A DNA stretch of 64,000 nt from positions 42,772 to 106,771 of the forward strand of contig JALQPE010002441.1 in assembly GCA_030407315.1 (NCBI GenBank), in the 5' to 3' direction. The notes under the pieces were generated by a model. That model was not told the DNA's origin. It did not search any database and saw only the letters and a list, made by a program, of their open reading frames with translations. Positions 1 to 9,250 of the stretch are shown here, one piece after another. Made by a program: the position numbers and the translations under genes. Positions within the stretch are counted from its first letter, which is position 1, and every line of letters begins with the position of its first letter. The DNA is from Asparagopsis taxiformis (lineage: Eukaryota; Rhodophyta; Florideophyceae; Bonnemaisoniales; Bonnemaisoniaceae).

Positions 1-1883
1 ACACAGGTCATTACGAGCATCATATGCGTGTGCACGCAAGGGCGACTTCCCGTATGTTGGGGCGCCAGGTGACGGCGAATGATTATCGCGTCTTCGCGCA
101 CCGCAATGGAAGCTCCGTTGAGCCGCTTACGCGTTCGATGAATGTTCCTCCAGAGACCCTGGACTTGCTGTGGGACGATCCCAGTTGGGAAGGAAAGTCA
201 TCTCCACCGATGTGTTTGCCGATTGCCGACCCACCGTCACTGGTGTATTTCCATCATTCCGCTCTTCACGAGGCGCCCGCTTGGCAACGCGACAGGTTCC
301 TTTCTTATCTCGAATTGGAGAGGGAAGTCCTGATAGGGATCGAGTTGGCTCGTATCGCTGAGACGCGGGGCTTCGTGCCGGTGTTGGACACGACACTCAT
401 CGAAAAGGTAAGCCGTACTTGGCATGACATCACGTCGGTACCGCAGTCGGCGGTCGTTCCCCATAGTCGGGAGTTACCGGCATCGGTGGTCCGAAGGTTG
501 TTGGAGGTAGCTCGTGGGAGCGGTGACTATCCGCAGGAGATGGTGAGTACCAACATTACTGGGCTCGCGCCGGAAAAGGTGGTTATCTTCACGACTAGTG
601 ATTTGCCGGTGAGGGCGTTGCGTATCAATGTGTTGAACCATCGAGAGGGTACGGCAGCGGAGCTACCTCCTTACCGAAGGGCTGGTGAATTTACCGATGA
701 CGGGTATTACGGCCTGGAGCCTGAGACTTACTCCGATGGGCACCCCGAGTCTTACAAGTACCAGCCGGTTGGCGAAGCGTTCGTACCGCGTCCGTGGTGG
801 AATGCCGAACTTGGCGGCCCGGGGGGTAGGTCTCCCTACGCAGGGCGGAGTTTTGCTCCTGTCGCTCCCTTACCACCTGGTGGTTCCGCTGACTTGTACG
901 AAAGGCCTGTCCCGATGGACACTACGCCTACCGCGCCAGCCCCTCAGCCCGTGGCTGCCCCGCCTTCGCAGATGGGACCCGCAGTGGAGGCATTCGTGTC
1001 GTCTGACAAGGGCTCGGAGCCATCCATTAATGGTGATGACGGTACTCCGCGTCAGCCTCCGGCTGTGAACATTCTACGTGGGGAATTGTCCGGTCGCGAG
1101 TTGATGTCGGTTCCGCGAGTGCGGCAGTTGGCCGAGGAAATCGGGGATGGCACGATCGCTTCTATTTTTGTATCTGCCAATGGGCGTTATGTTGTCACCT
1201 CCGCGTTGGATACGCTTGCACTGTCGTGTATTACGTTAGCTAATCGCTACAAGCATGGACGCGAGCAGCGTAACGCCGCCCGAGAACGCCTCCGTGAAGA
1301 ACGTGGACGTCGCCGCGTGGCGGATAAGGAGATTGAGGCAGCGCGCCATGATGCGGCGGAGTTGCGGGCCCGGGTCGGGGAATTAGAAGATGAATTAGAG
1401 GACGCCCGGCGTCAGCTACAGCAAGCGACTGCTGCCGTGCGCGTTGTTCCCGGAGGGGGTGGCGAGGAGGCGGTTCAGCCTGGTTACTCGCGTCGGCGTG
1501 CTCGTTCTCCTGATGACGGTTCTCCGGAGCGCAACGTGCGTACTCGTCTTCGTTCCCCCGTGGGTGCCGCGGGTGCTGATACCCTTTTGCTCGCGCGATT
1601 GGATGCCCGGATAGGGTCGCCTGAATCGCCGGACTTATCTCCGCGTTCGGCGTCTGTTCCCACGGTTGAGGTAGCCGCTCCTGCGTTCGCGCCTTCGCAT
1701 GGCCCTGTGCCTGCCCACCGTCGGGGTGCTGGTGCTGTTCTGCAGCGTGGTTTGCGTCGCAACCCGACCTACGCAAGGGTTCCACCCCGCCATCCTCGTC
1801 CTTCGACGAACGTGCGTGCTCCCGCCCCTGCGGCACCGTCTGCTTCCCATCGGGCTCGGCCTTCGAGCCACTATCGTCGCTGA
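1..1883 (+). CDS. Antisense ORF of element A, C-terminal part (left copy)
   Basis: Open reading frame cut by the window edge and ending in TGA at 1881-1883. It matches the last 619 or more residues of the antisense ORF seen more fully at 50742-54026. Visible parts are the end of a globular region (to about position 690), a Pro/Ser/Thr/Ala-rich linker (about 700-1060), a short segment ending in a Tyr/Arg-rich stretch (about 1080-1250), a coiled coil rich in Glu, Arg and Ala with heptad spacing (about 1250-1440), and an Arg/Ser/Pro-rich tail. It runs opposite to and converges with the pol gene. I recognise no known domain. The coiled coil suggests a self-assembling or partner-binding structural protein, and the basic tail could bind nucleic acid; both are inference. 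Confidence 0.8.
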   Translation, partial: TGHYEHHMRVHARATSRMLGRQVTANDYRVFAHRNGSSVEPLTRSMNVPPETLDLLWDDPSWEGKSSPPMCLPIADPPSLVYFHHSALHEAPAWQRDRFLSYLELEREVLIGIELARIAETRGFVPVLDTTLIEKVSRTWHDITSVPQSAVVPHSRELPASVVRRLLEVARGSGDYPQEMVSTNITGLAPEKVVIFTTSDLPVRALRINVLNHREGTAAELPPYRRAGEFTDDGYYGLEPETYSDGHPESYKYQPVGEAFVPRPWWNAELGGPGGRSPYAGRSFAPVAPLPPGGSADLYERPVPMDTTPTAPAPQPVAAPPSQMGPAVEAFVSSDKGSEPSINGDDGTPRQPPAVNILRGELSGRELMSVPRVRQLAEEIGDGTIASIFVSANGRYVVTSALDTLALSCITLANRYKHGREQRNAARERLREERGRRRVADKEIEAARHDAAELRARVGELEDELEDARRQLQQATAAVRVVPGGGGEEAVQPGYSRRRARSPDDGSPERNVRTRLRSPVGAAGADTLLLARLDARIGSPESPDLSPRSASVPTVEVAAPAFAPSHGPVPAHRRGAGAVLQRGLRRNPTYARVPPRHPRPSTNVRAPAPAAPSASHRARPSSHYRR

Positions 1884-2120
1884 GGACAGGCAATCGCCTT
1901 CGTGCGAAACCTCTAAGGGTAGTTTGAACACGCTTCTGCGTTGCGCCTTTGTTCATCAGGTAGTCCTGAGGCACCTTTGAGGTACACTAAAGATGCATCA
2001 TCACGTTGACGTGTTGACTTGTTTTGTTGAAAGCCTTGTTAGCGAATTTTTTTGTTTTTCCAAATTTCTTAATTTCTCTCCGGTTGGCGGTGTGCAGAGA
2101 TATAGTGCGCCCTTTTCGGC
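1884..2120. other. Convergent gap between antisense ORF and pol of element A
   Basis: About 237 bases between the stop of the plus-strand antisense ORF and the stop of the minus-strand pol. It holds T-rich stretches near 2045-2075 that could serve plus-strand transcript ends. No ORF of note. The same sequence is present at 54027-54263 in the right copy. Confidence 0.5.
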
Positions 2121-5100
2121 CTAGCCTCCCGAGGCCTCGGTACCCGTCGCATACCCACCGGGTGGACTCGTCCCTTTGTTAGGTTGTCGTCCCTGCGGGG
2201 TTATGCTACTTCTTCCCACTTCTGGGTGTGCGCGTGCGCGGTCGGCGCGGTGGCTTGCTACCTTTGTGGCGTTGCATTCGACGGAGTACCGCGATGCCCA
2301 TTCGGGTGGGACGTTTGTATGTTGCGTCCATGTTGGCTTGCGGGAGCCATACCATTTCACCAGGAACCATTGTTCACCGTCGTCGTCAGTGACGTAGTCG
2401 ACCAGGTCGTCTATTGGGTACTCCTCCGCTGAGGGTGCGTGCGTGGCGTCGTCACTTCCCCTTGGGGTTTCCACCGCCTCGTCAGGGGAAGCAAATTGTT
2501 CGCCGTTTGGGCGAGTTGATCGCGGCGATACTTCTTGTTCCCCATTGGGGGTGGTTGCCTGTGGTTCCACGAGGTCCGGCGTCTGTCCGCGTGCTCCAGA
2601 TGGTTGTCCTTTTGTCGCATTTGTGCGGGTCGAGCGCTTTCGGGTTGGGTAGATGGCGTCGGCCCCTGCCGTGGTTTGGCGCGGCGTTCGCTCGTGCTGT
2701 GTATGAGCCCGGTTAGGGTTGGGGCGTTGCTGTTGATCTGCATCGGCAGTGTTGTCCTGGCGTCTTCGTCGCTGACTTCTTCGCAATTGCGTGCGACGCG
2801 GCTCGGGTGATACCATGGGTGTGGTTTGTTGATGCCCAAGTGAGCGACTTAGGTCGTGTGCCTCGCTCCCGATTGTGGGTGCACTACCCGAGGGTGGCGG
2901 TTTATTGCGCTCGTCCCGAGAGGGTTGTGGAAAATTTTGGCTTACGCGTATAGCGTCGGGGGCCCCCTCCTGAAGGGTGGTTTGTCCCAAGCCACTACCT
3001 TCTCGTGTCATCCTAATTGTAGGTTGTCGCGAAGGCGGTGTATGCTCCATGGTGGGAGGTTCCTGCGTAGGACTTGGTGGGGGTGCTCCGCTTTGTGCGC
3101 TTTGTTGTCTGCTCGGCGGTTGGTGGTGTTGTGTAGCCGACGCGAGGGCGTCTGTACCTGATGGTGTGTCGCGCGCCTTAGCGGGGGGTGATGCAAGGGA
3201 TGACGTTTGATTGTCTTCCGGACGAGGAGCGAGTGCGACTCTGTCGAGGCTAACCTTTTCGGTGATACCGTCGCGATCAATGTACACCGTACGCCGTCCG
3301 GCACGGATAACCCTGTAGGGACCTTGGGCTATCGGGGTTAGCTTATTCCGTTCGCGGACTTCTGGGTTGTCCAGGTACACATAATCATCGGTCGTGATGA
3401 GTCGTTTGGACTTCCGGATCGACCGGTCGAAGTTGCGTTTGTATCGCGCCTGTGCGCTGTGTAGACGTTTACCTGCCAGCTTGATGGTGTCCGTGATACG
3501 GCGTAAGAAGTCTTGCTTCGTGAACGCATCCGGCGTTGTTCTTCGTCTCACCGAGTGGTGTGTCGCGTATGGTGGCGGAGGCCGGCTTAGGATTAGGTCG
3601 AAGGGTGTGGTACCCGTTGTGCGATGCACGTGCGTATTGTACGCATACGTTAACGCTGGTGCGTAGACATCCCAGTCATCCTGGTTATCATTGACGTAAT
3701 TACGTAGCATGTTCAACATGGTGCGGTTGTACCGTTCGACTTGCCCATTTGTCTGGGGATGGTATGCCGTCGTGAAGACGTTCTTCGTTCCCAACTGGAG
3801 GCAGACGGCCTGGAAGAACTTTGACGCAAATAGCGGACCATTGTCGGATAATAATGTCCATGGGGGACCGAACTTGAACACCCAGTGTGTACAGAAGGCC
3901 ACTGCCACATGGTAGGCTGTGATGCTTCGCAAGGGGACCACTTGGGTGAGCTTGGTAAAGCGGCATGATATCACCAGTAGGTGCACATTGCCTTTCTTGG
4001 TACGTGGTAGGGGACCGAGGAGGTCAATCGCGACGTCATCCAGAGGAATGGTAGCTGGGAACAGCTGAAGGGTGCTCGCATGTTTGCGCAACCGTAGCCG
4101 GTTCTTTGCGCACGCTGAACAGCGTTCGACTGTTCCGGTTATGTCCGCAGCCATTGCAGGCCAGTAGTAGGATAAGCGCATCGTGTCGTACATGCGATTT
4201 TGACCAGGGTGTCCTGCTAATAGAGCCATGGTGGCACATTGTCAGTAGACGTAGCCGCAAGGCGTTGGGTACTACAATCTGGAATGATCCGTCCAACTTA
4301 GACTTCCTACAGAGGACACCGTCTTCATCCTCGCAGAAGAGCGAGTCAGACTTCTGGGAGGCAAGGGCCTGTTGGCAGAAATCGTCGGCTTGTTGCTCCT
4401 CGAGCCACTCCTTGAGAGTTATTGGGTTAAAGTTTTCCGTATGCGGATGAGTTGTTAGGACGGGGGAACCTTTGGAGGTAGATTGTTTCTCCACGTCTCT
4501 GGCTAGAGAAAGGTCATAGTACCAGACATCGATGTCATCGTCGGGGTGCGTTTCACCCGGTGGTGCTCGCGTAGCCAACAGAGTTGGTATTTCATCGTCG
4601 ATGGGGATGGGCGTCTCGCCGGTGGTTTCTACACGCGATAAGGCGTCTGGTAGTTGGTGAACCCGACCGGGTCGGTAGACGATTTGGTAATCGAATTCCG
4701 CAAGTCGGAGGCGCCAACGGCATAGTCTCCCCGAGGGGTCATTGATATTCATAAGCCATCGCAGCGCGTTATGGTCCGTTCGAACGACAAACTTCGTTTG
4801 CTCCAAGTATGGACGTAAGGTAGTGACAGCCCACAGACGGCTAAGCATTCGCGTTCAGTGGGGGAGTACCCTCTTTCAGGTTTGGTTAGCGTTCGCGACC
4901 AATAGCCGATTGGCTTGAGGTCATTCCCTTCCTCCTGCTGCTGTAGCAGCGCGCATCCTATTTGGTACGCGGACGCGTCCGTGTCCACGGTGTAGGATTT
5001 ACCTAGCTTGGGTAGTGCCAGTATCGGTGGCTTGATCATGACCTCCTTGAGGGCAGTGAACGCGCATTGTTGCTCCTCGGTGGGAGGTTCTTTCCCGAAC

Positions 5101-5432
5101 TTAGGGATGTTGTCTTTGGTCAGCATTTCGTTTAAGGGGTGGGCAATTGCCGCGTATCCTTTAATGAATCGGCGGAAGACTCCGCAACTTCCTAGGAAGG
5201 AGCGCATCTGCGTGGGAGTTTGGGGAAAGACCGCATTGGCGATTGCCGCGGTGGCGTTTTGTGCGACGGCTAGTTTGCCGGGCATCACGACATGACCAAG
5301 GTAGTCAACCTTCTTTTCGAAGAATTGACACTTTGTCAACTTTAAGGTGACCCCTGCCTTCCGTAGAAGAGAGAGGACCTGGTCCACATGGTGGAGGTGT
5401 TCCGCTTCGTCCCGGGAGAATACGATCACATC
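2121..5432 (-). pseudogene. pol: Element A pol, C-terminal half: RT end, RNase H, integrase, chromodomain (left copy)
   Basis: Continues the RT from its YLDD motif, where B is inserted, through the RT connection, RNase H (VDTDAS near 4985; RTDHNALRW near 4770), the His-His-Cys-Cys zinc-binding part of integrase, the integrase core (AIDLLGPLP near 4025, LLSDNGP near 3845, NGQVERYNRT near 3740) and, after a long Pro/Thr/Arg-rich disordered stretch, a chromodomain (WFLVKWYG near 2350). Integrase would insert the cDNA and the chromodomain may steer it to marked chromatin, as in other chromoviruses. Two frame breaks are visible. One base is missing in RNase H near 4835, where the conserved LAVVWAV is garbled. 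One base (A, near 4224) is extra before the integrase. The first break is also in the right copy; the second is not. Confidence 0.9.
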
Positions 5433-6222
5433 TGTAGGACCAGCCAGGGTGGCGATCGCTAAGGGAGTTCTAGAATTGCAGCCGTGTCAGGGCGTGGTGA
5501 ACCGTAACGCGCTGGTTGAACTTGCGTTCGCGCGTCGCTCGGTCGCGCTGGCGAACGGGTGGTACAACGGCGGAACGCGTAGGGAACGATCGCAACACGG
5601 GATTCGCGGGCCGGCGCAAGCCGTGATCTCAGGGTGAGATCACCGAGTAAACTCGAGCACAACGCGATCCACACAGGGGTCGTAAATCCCTGGCCTAGTG
5701 GCGTGCGACGCAACGCGCGCTATCGCGGTGCGACGCGGTTCGACGATCGGTTTATGCGCAGCGCGCACGCGAACGTCGGCGATCGTGAGCAACCCGCACG
5801 CAACGTTGTAACGCAATCGGTCCTCGCGATTCGCTAAACGCTTAACTCGTAGCTGCGAAGATGCTGGCTGTTTATTGGTAAGGTGCGAAGCGGAACGACC
5901 ATTAATAGCTAACTACTAAGGACAGGTTGTCCTTGCGCGGCCGGCCGGCGGCCGCTCGCTCGCACGCAAAAAAGGGAAATATTTGGGAAAAAGACTTTCG
6001 TCATAAAAAACCCAAAAAGGGAAAATAAAGGGAATTTCGCAAAAGGCGCTACACGTGGCGCCAAGCTCGCAATCGTACGCGTTCGCGCAAGCGCGCCGTG
6101 ACACGTAATTGTATCGCCACGCGTACGCTCGCTTACTAACTAACTAAACGCGGATGCACGCGGACTCAACGCGACGCATCGCTCCGACCCGCGCGCGCAC
6201 TTGCAACATAAATTGCATCACA
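5433..6222 (-). repeat. 3' LTR of element B
   Basis: 790 bp from TGTAGGACC to GCATCACA, matching 18021-18810 by eye over its whole length. A 789-bp version with one A fewer in an A-run is at 57575-58363. It lies directly before the antisense ORF, so any plus-strand promoter for that ORF probably lies in or next to this LTR. Confidence 0.96.
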
Positions 6223-6234
6223 CTCCCCCCGACT
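6223..6234 (-). other. Polypurine tract of element B
   Basis: On the minus strand this reads AGTCGGGGGGAG immediately before the 3' LTR begins with TGTGATGC. A G-rich purine tract here is where plus-strand DNA synthesis starts in LTR elements. Confidence 0.75.
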
Positions 6235-6262
6235 AACATCACAGCGCGTCCTCGCGCGTCAT

Positions 6263-6365
6263 CTCTTTCCTCACGTGCTCTTCCGTTTCCTTCGTTCTAC
6301 TCTTTTCGTCTGCAACCTCTTCTCTTTTGTTCCATCTCCTTCTTCCTTCTCTCTTGCCACCCGCG
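6263..6365 (+). promoter_or_regulatory. Pyrimidine-rich leader upstream of the antisense ORF of B
   Basis: A strongly C/T-rich stretch of about 100 bases lies just upstream of the ATG at 6396. CT-rich leaders are common near transcription starts in fungi and similar eukaryotes. That this is the promoter or 5' UTR of the antisense ORF is inference. Confidence 0.35.
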
Positions 6366-6395
6366 TTCGCCGTCATCCTTACCGATTCGCACGCT

Positions 6396-9020
6396 ATGGC
6401 GCACGATGGTGATACCCTTCCGAGCTGGCTGCGGGCCAGCATTCCTTCCGGCGAAGGCGCTGCGACGCCGCTACGCACTCCGTCTGCCGCTTCGCGCTTC
6501 GCTTCGCCGCCTGCGCCTGCGCCTGCGAGCCCCGAGAGCCCGTTCTATCTTTCCATGGCTCAAGCGTCATCCGCGAGCGCTCCGGTTGGTGCGACGGCGA
6601 GTGCGCATAATACGGACGGCGCTGACGCATCGCCCGGTATCGACGCGACAGTGGACGTGACTGCTGCTCCCGCATCCGCGTCTGGGAGTCGCACGAACGT
6701 CGGCGTGCCTTTGCGGTCCATTCCTGCTCCTTCGTCTGTTTCTCTTCCTTCTGCTGCGCAACACGTACCCGCCGTCGTCCCGCGTGCGCGCTACGAAGAC
6801 CCTTCTGCCTTCCGTTTCCTTCCGCGCGCGATGCCGACTTGGACTGAGCTAGGCCGTGTTCAATACTTCCCGCGGCGTTTCCAGTGGATGCGTATCGCCG
6901 ACGTCAACCGCTACGCGGTGTTGCCCGGTCATAAAAACGCGCAGGCCGTGTGGGACGCGCGGCGTGAAGCGGCCCTGTGCGATTTAGCCGTACCCACTAA
7001 TCTTCCATGCGATGCCTATTTCCTCGAGGACGCAGCGGACGAGTGGCTTGTGCGTCATCTGGCGCGGCTCCGAACGATGCGTCGCGACGAATTTGCGCAT
7101 CTTGATCCGTGGGCGGCGGCGCCTAGCGCCGGCTTCTTGTTGGACGGTGGTGTCCCCTGGAACGACATCGAACAAGAAGGAGAAGTCAGTGTACCGTGGT
7201 TCTTTGACGCGGGGATGCGTGCCGAAGCGCGCCGCGAGTTACGCATGCGCCGCTCCGCCGGTTACTTCGTCACGTATCGCGACGCGGAGTTTCGCGAGTT
7301 CCCCGAGGATCGCGTTGGCGCTTTCTTTCCGCGCTACGATCCGCGCGACTGGCCGGAGGCGCCAGAATCTCTTTCCGTTCCTTTGCCTTGTGTCTTCCAC
7401 TATGCGCCGTCCGTTCTTCTTGGCCTTGACGTCCCTGTGGAGACGCGTTCTTATTTCTGGGCCGTTGCCCTTAGCGAGTGGGTCGTCATGGTGGCTTGCG
7501 CGTGGCTCCATGTCGCGTTCGTCGAGCGCCGCATCGTTCGCTTGAGCGACAGACTCGTGGCTGGCATCGAGAGCGTCGGCGCTGCGGCAGTCGTTCGTGG
7601 CGGCACGTATTCGGTTGCGCATTTGGAGAGTCTTTTGACGGAGCATCGCGCATGTCCTTGGGACGAGACGCCTGTCTTCGACGTCGCCCCGGGTGTGGAC
7701 TTTAACGAGGGTGGCCAGTGGTTGCCTTGGAGCGCGGAACGCGGCGTGATAGACTGGGCGCACGGCGCGCTCGGGGTTCATCGTCATACCGAAATTCCGC
7801 ACTTGTTGTTGAAGTCGCCGCGTAACCCGTCGCGCAGCGCATTCGCGCACTTGGAAGCGGGTGACGTTGTGACCGTGGATGCCGTCTTGTCGGCCTTATC
7901 TTCCAACGAGTTGCATGTGATGCGCGCAACTAATTCGCGCGAGTACGCGCAATACCTCGGCATGGCTGCGTTATTGGCCGTCGAGCGCCGGCGTTTCCGC
8001 GACGGGCGCTATTCGTTATTCTCTGAGTCGCCTCGGCCTCCTGTTGACATTACTCAGTTGGACGCAGCGCTACGGGCAGAGTACGTCAAGGTTTATAACG
8101 AACTGCAGGAGTTGAAGAAGTCCATTCCAAGCCAAGACAACGCTAACGCTCCGGGTGGTGCGAGCGCGAGCGCGGCGGTTGGTAGCGTCGCGGCGTCGAG
8201 CGCGGTCGCGGTTATTGACCCGGCGGAGGCGCCGGCGGCGGTGGACGGCGAAGAAGTCGTTGCCTTAGCGGATTCAACGGGTGCGGCCAACTTGCAGGCA
8301 CAAATCTCGTCTGCTGAACAAAACCGCGACGAGGCGCTTTCGCGTGTGACGTCGGTCGCCCAAGCTCGAGACGAAGCCCTGGGACGCCTTGACGTGGCTA
8401 TCAAGGCCCGCGACGAGGCGATTAAGGCTCGCGACGATGCGAACGAGGCGCGCGACGAGGCCGTGTCATTCTTACGCGAGACTCGCGAGGCGCTGGCTGC
8501 GTCCGAGGCGCGCGAGGCCGCGCTGAAGCGTAAGGTCGACGAAGACGCCGTGCGCATCGAGCGCATGCATAAGGATATCGGCGTAATGCAAGGTCGTGCG
8601 GCGGAACAGGAGAAGGAGGTTGAAGGTGGTCGCGAAGCGTTGGCGGCCCTTCAGTCTCGTTACGATTCCGCCGGTTCAGCGCAGGAGGCCGCGCAGCGTG
8701 CGTTGGCCGAAGTCGAAACTAATTTGGAGGCGGAGAGGGGTCGGTTGGCTGCTCGAATCGCCGCTGTACGTGACGGGTATCGCGCTCGGGAGAGGGAGAC
8801 TGTCCGTCGGGTTCAGGAAACTATCGAACGCGCTCACCGTATGGGCTCGGCGTTAAATGACGTCGTCAATTTCATGCAGCGTTCTCCTGCGGGTTCTGTT
8901 GATGAAAGGGAGTCGACTGGCGCGACGCAGTCAGAGAGCGGGTTGCGCGCAGATGCGACGCGTGGCGCGACGGGAAGCGTTGTTTTTTTTGTTCGGGTCG
9001 TGGCGGGGCGCGTCCCATGA
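6396..9020 (+). CDS. Antisense ORF of element B, coiled-coil protein of 874 residues
   Basis: Long plus-strand ORF opposite to gag-pol, starting at the ATG at 6396 (MAHDGDTLPSW) and ending in TGA at 9018-9020. Residues 1-135 are low complexity (Ala, Ser, Pro, Thr). Residues 135-610 look globular, rich in Trp, Tyr and Arg, and include a hydrophobic helix near 350-375 that could be buried or span a membrane. Residues about 635-820 form a long coiled coil that includes the 7-residue repeats KARDEAI, KARDDAN and EARDEAV. No known domain is recognised. The ORF lies between the 3' LTR and the convergent pol, the same place as the antisense ORF of element A, with which it shares its overall layout and a weakly similar segment before the coil. 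This copy is open throughout, while the copy at 58537-61177 is frameshifted. Confidence 0.85.
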   Translation: MAHDGDTLPSWLRASIPSGEGAATPLRTPSAASRFASPPAPAPASPESPFYLSMAQASSASAPVGATASAHNTDGADASPGIDATVDVTAAPASASGSRTNVGVPLRSIPAPSSVSLPSAAQHVPAVVPRARYEDPSAFRFLPRAMPTWTELGRVQYFPRRFQWMRIADVNRYAVLPGHKNAQAVWDARREAALCDLAVPTNLPCDAYFLEDAADEWLVRHLARLRTMRRDEFAHLDPWAAAPSAGFLLDGGVPWNDIEQEGEVSVPWFFDAGMRAEARRELRMRRSAGYFVTYRDAEFREFPEDRVGAFFPRYDPRDWPEAPESLSVPLPCVFHYAPSVLLGLDVPVETRSYFWAVALSEWVVMVACAWLHVAFVERRIVRLSDRLVAGIESVGAAAVVRGGTYSVAHLESLLTEHRACPWDETPVFDVAPGVDFNEGGQWLPWSAERGVIDWAHGALGVHRHTEIPHLLLKSPRNPSRSAFAHLEAGDVVTVDAVLSALSSNELHVMRATNSREYAQYLGMAALLAVERRRFRDGRYSLFSESPRPPVDITQLDAALRAEYVKVYNELQELKKSIPSQDNANAPGGASASAAVGSVAASSAVAVIDPAEAPAAVDGEEVVALADSTGAANLQAQISSAEQNRDEALSRVTSVAQARDEALGRLDVAIKARDEAIKARDDANEARDEAVSFLRETREALAASEAREAALKRKVDEDAVRIERMHKDIGVMQGRAAEQEKEVEGGREALAALQSRYDSAGSAQEAAQRALAEVETNLEAERGRLAARIAAVRDGYRARERETVRRVQETIERAHRMGSALNDVVNFMQRSPAGSVDERESTGATQSESGLRADATRGATGSVVFFVRVVAGRVP

Positions 9021-9250
9021 CGCGTTCGCGTGCAGCGGCGAGTTCCGCGGGTCGCGCGAGGCGTACGGGTATCCCTCCACTCCGGATTGGCGTACACGAC
9101 GGGCGCGTCGTTCGGGTGTTAAATTCCGAGCGGCGACGCGGTCACCAGGCAGATACGGCTTCAAGCCGTGCTCGTTCGCGCGGTGCGGCAGCCAGTTCGT
9201 CGAGCCGCGCTTCGCGTCGAGACGACGACACGCGCGCGCCTCCGTCTTAG
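9017..9250 (+). CDS. Possible Arg/Ser-rich tail ORF overlapping the antisense ORF of B
   Basis: A 77-residue ORF whose ATG overlaps the stop of the antisense ORF (ATGA at 9017-9020). Its frame is open upstream to at least a run of eight T at 8983-8990, so a one-base slip there would replace the last residues of the antisense ORF with this tail. Composition is Arg, Ser and Ala, like the basic tail of the antisense ORF of element A. It may be the lost or frameshifted C-terminus of that protein rather than a separate gene. Confidence 0.35.
   Translation: MTRSRAAASSAGRARRTGIPPLRIGVHDGRVVRVLNSERRRGHQADTASSRARSRGAAASSSSRASRRDDDTRAPPS

Noticed and set aside
1240..1974. 244-codon minus-strand ORF opposite the antisense ORF of element A (also at 53383-54117)
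   Set aside because: It lies wholly over the coiled-coil and basic-tail coding sequence of the plus-strand ORF. Its Gln/Arg/His/Pro-rich composition is what the reverse of that sequence gives. No domain or start signal.
7239..7850. 203-codon minus-strand ORF inside the antisense ORF of element B (also at 59394-60005)
   Set aside because: Shadow of the plus-strand globular region in GC-rich DNA, with no recognisable motif.
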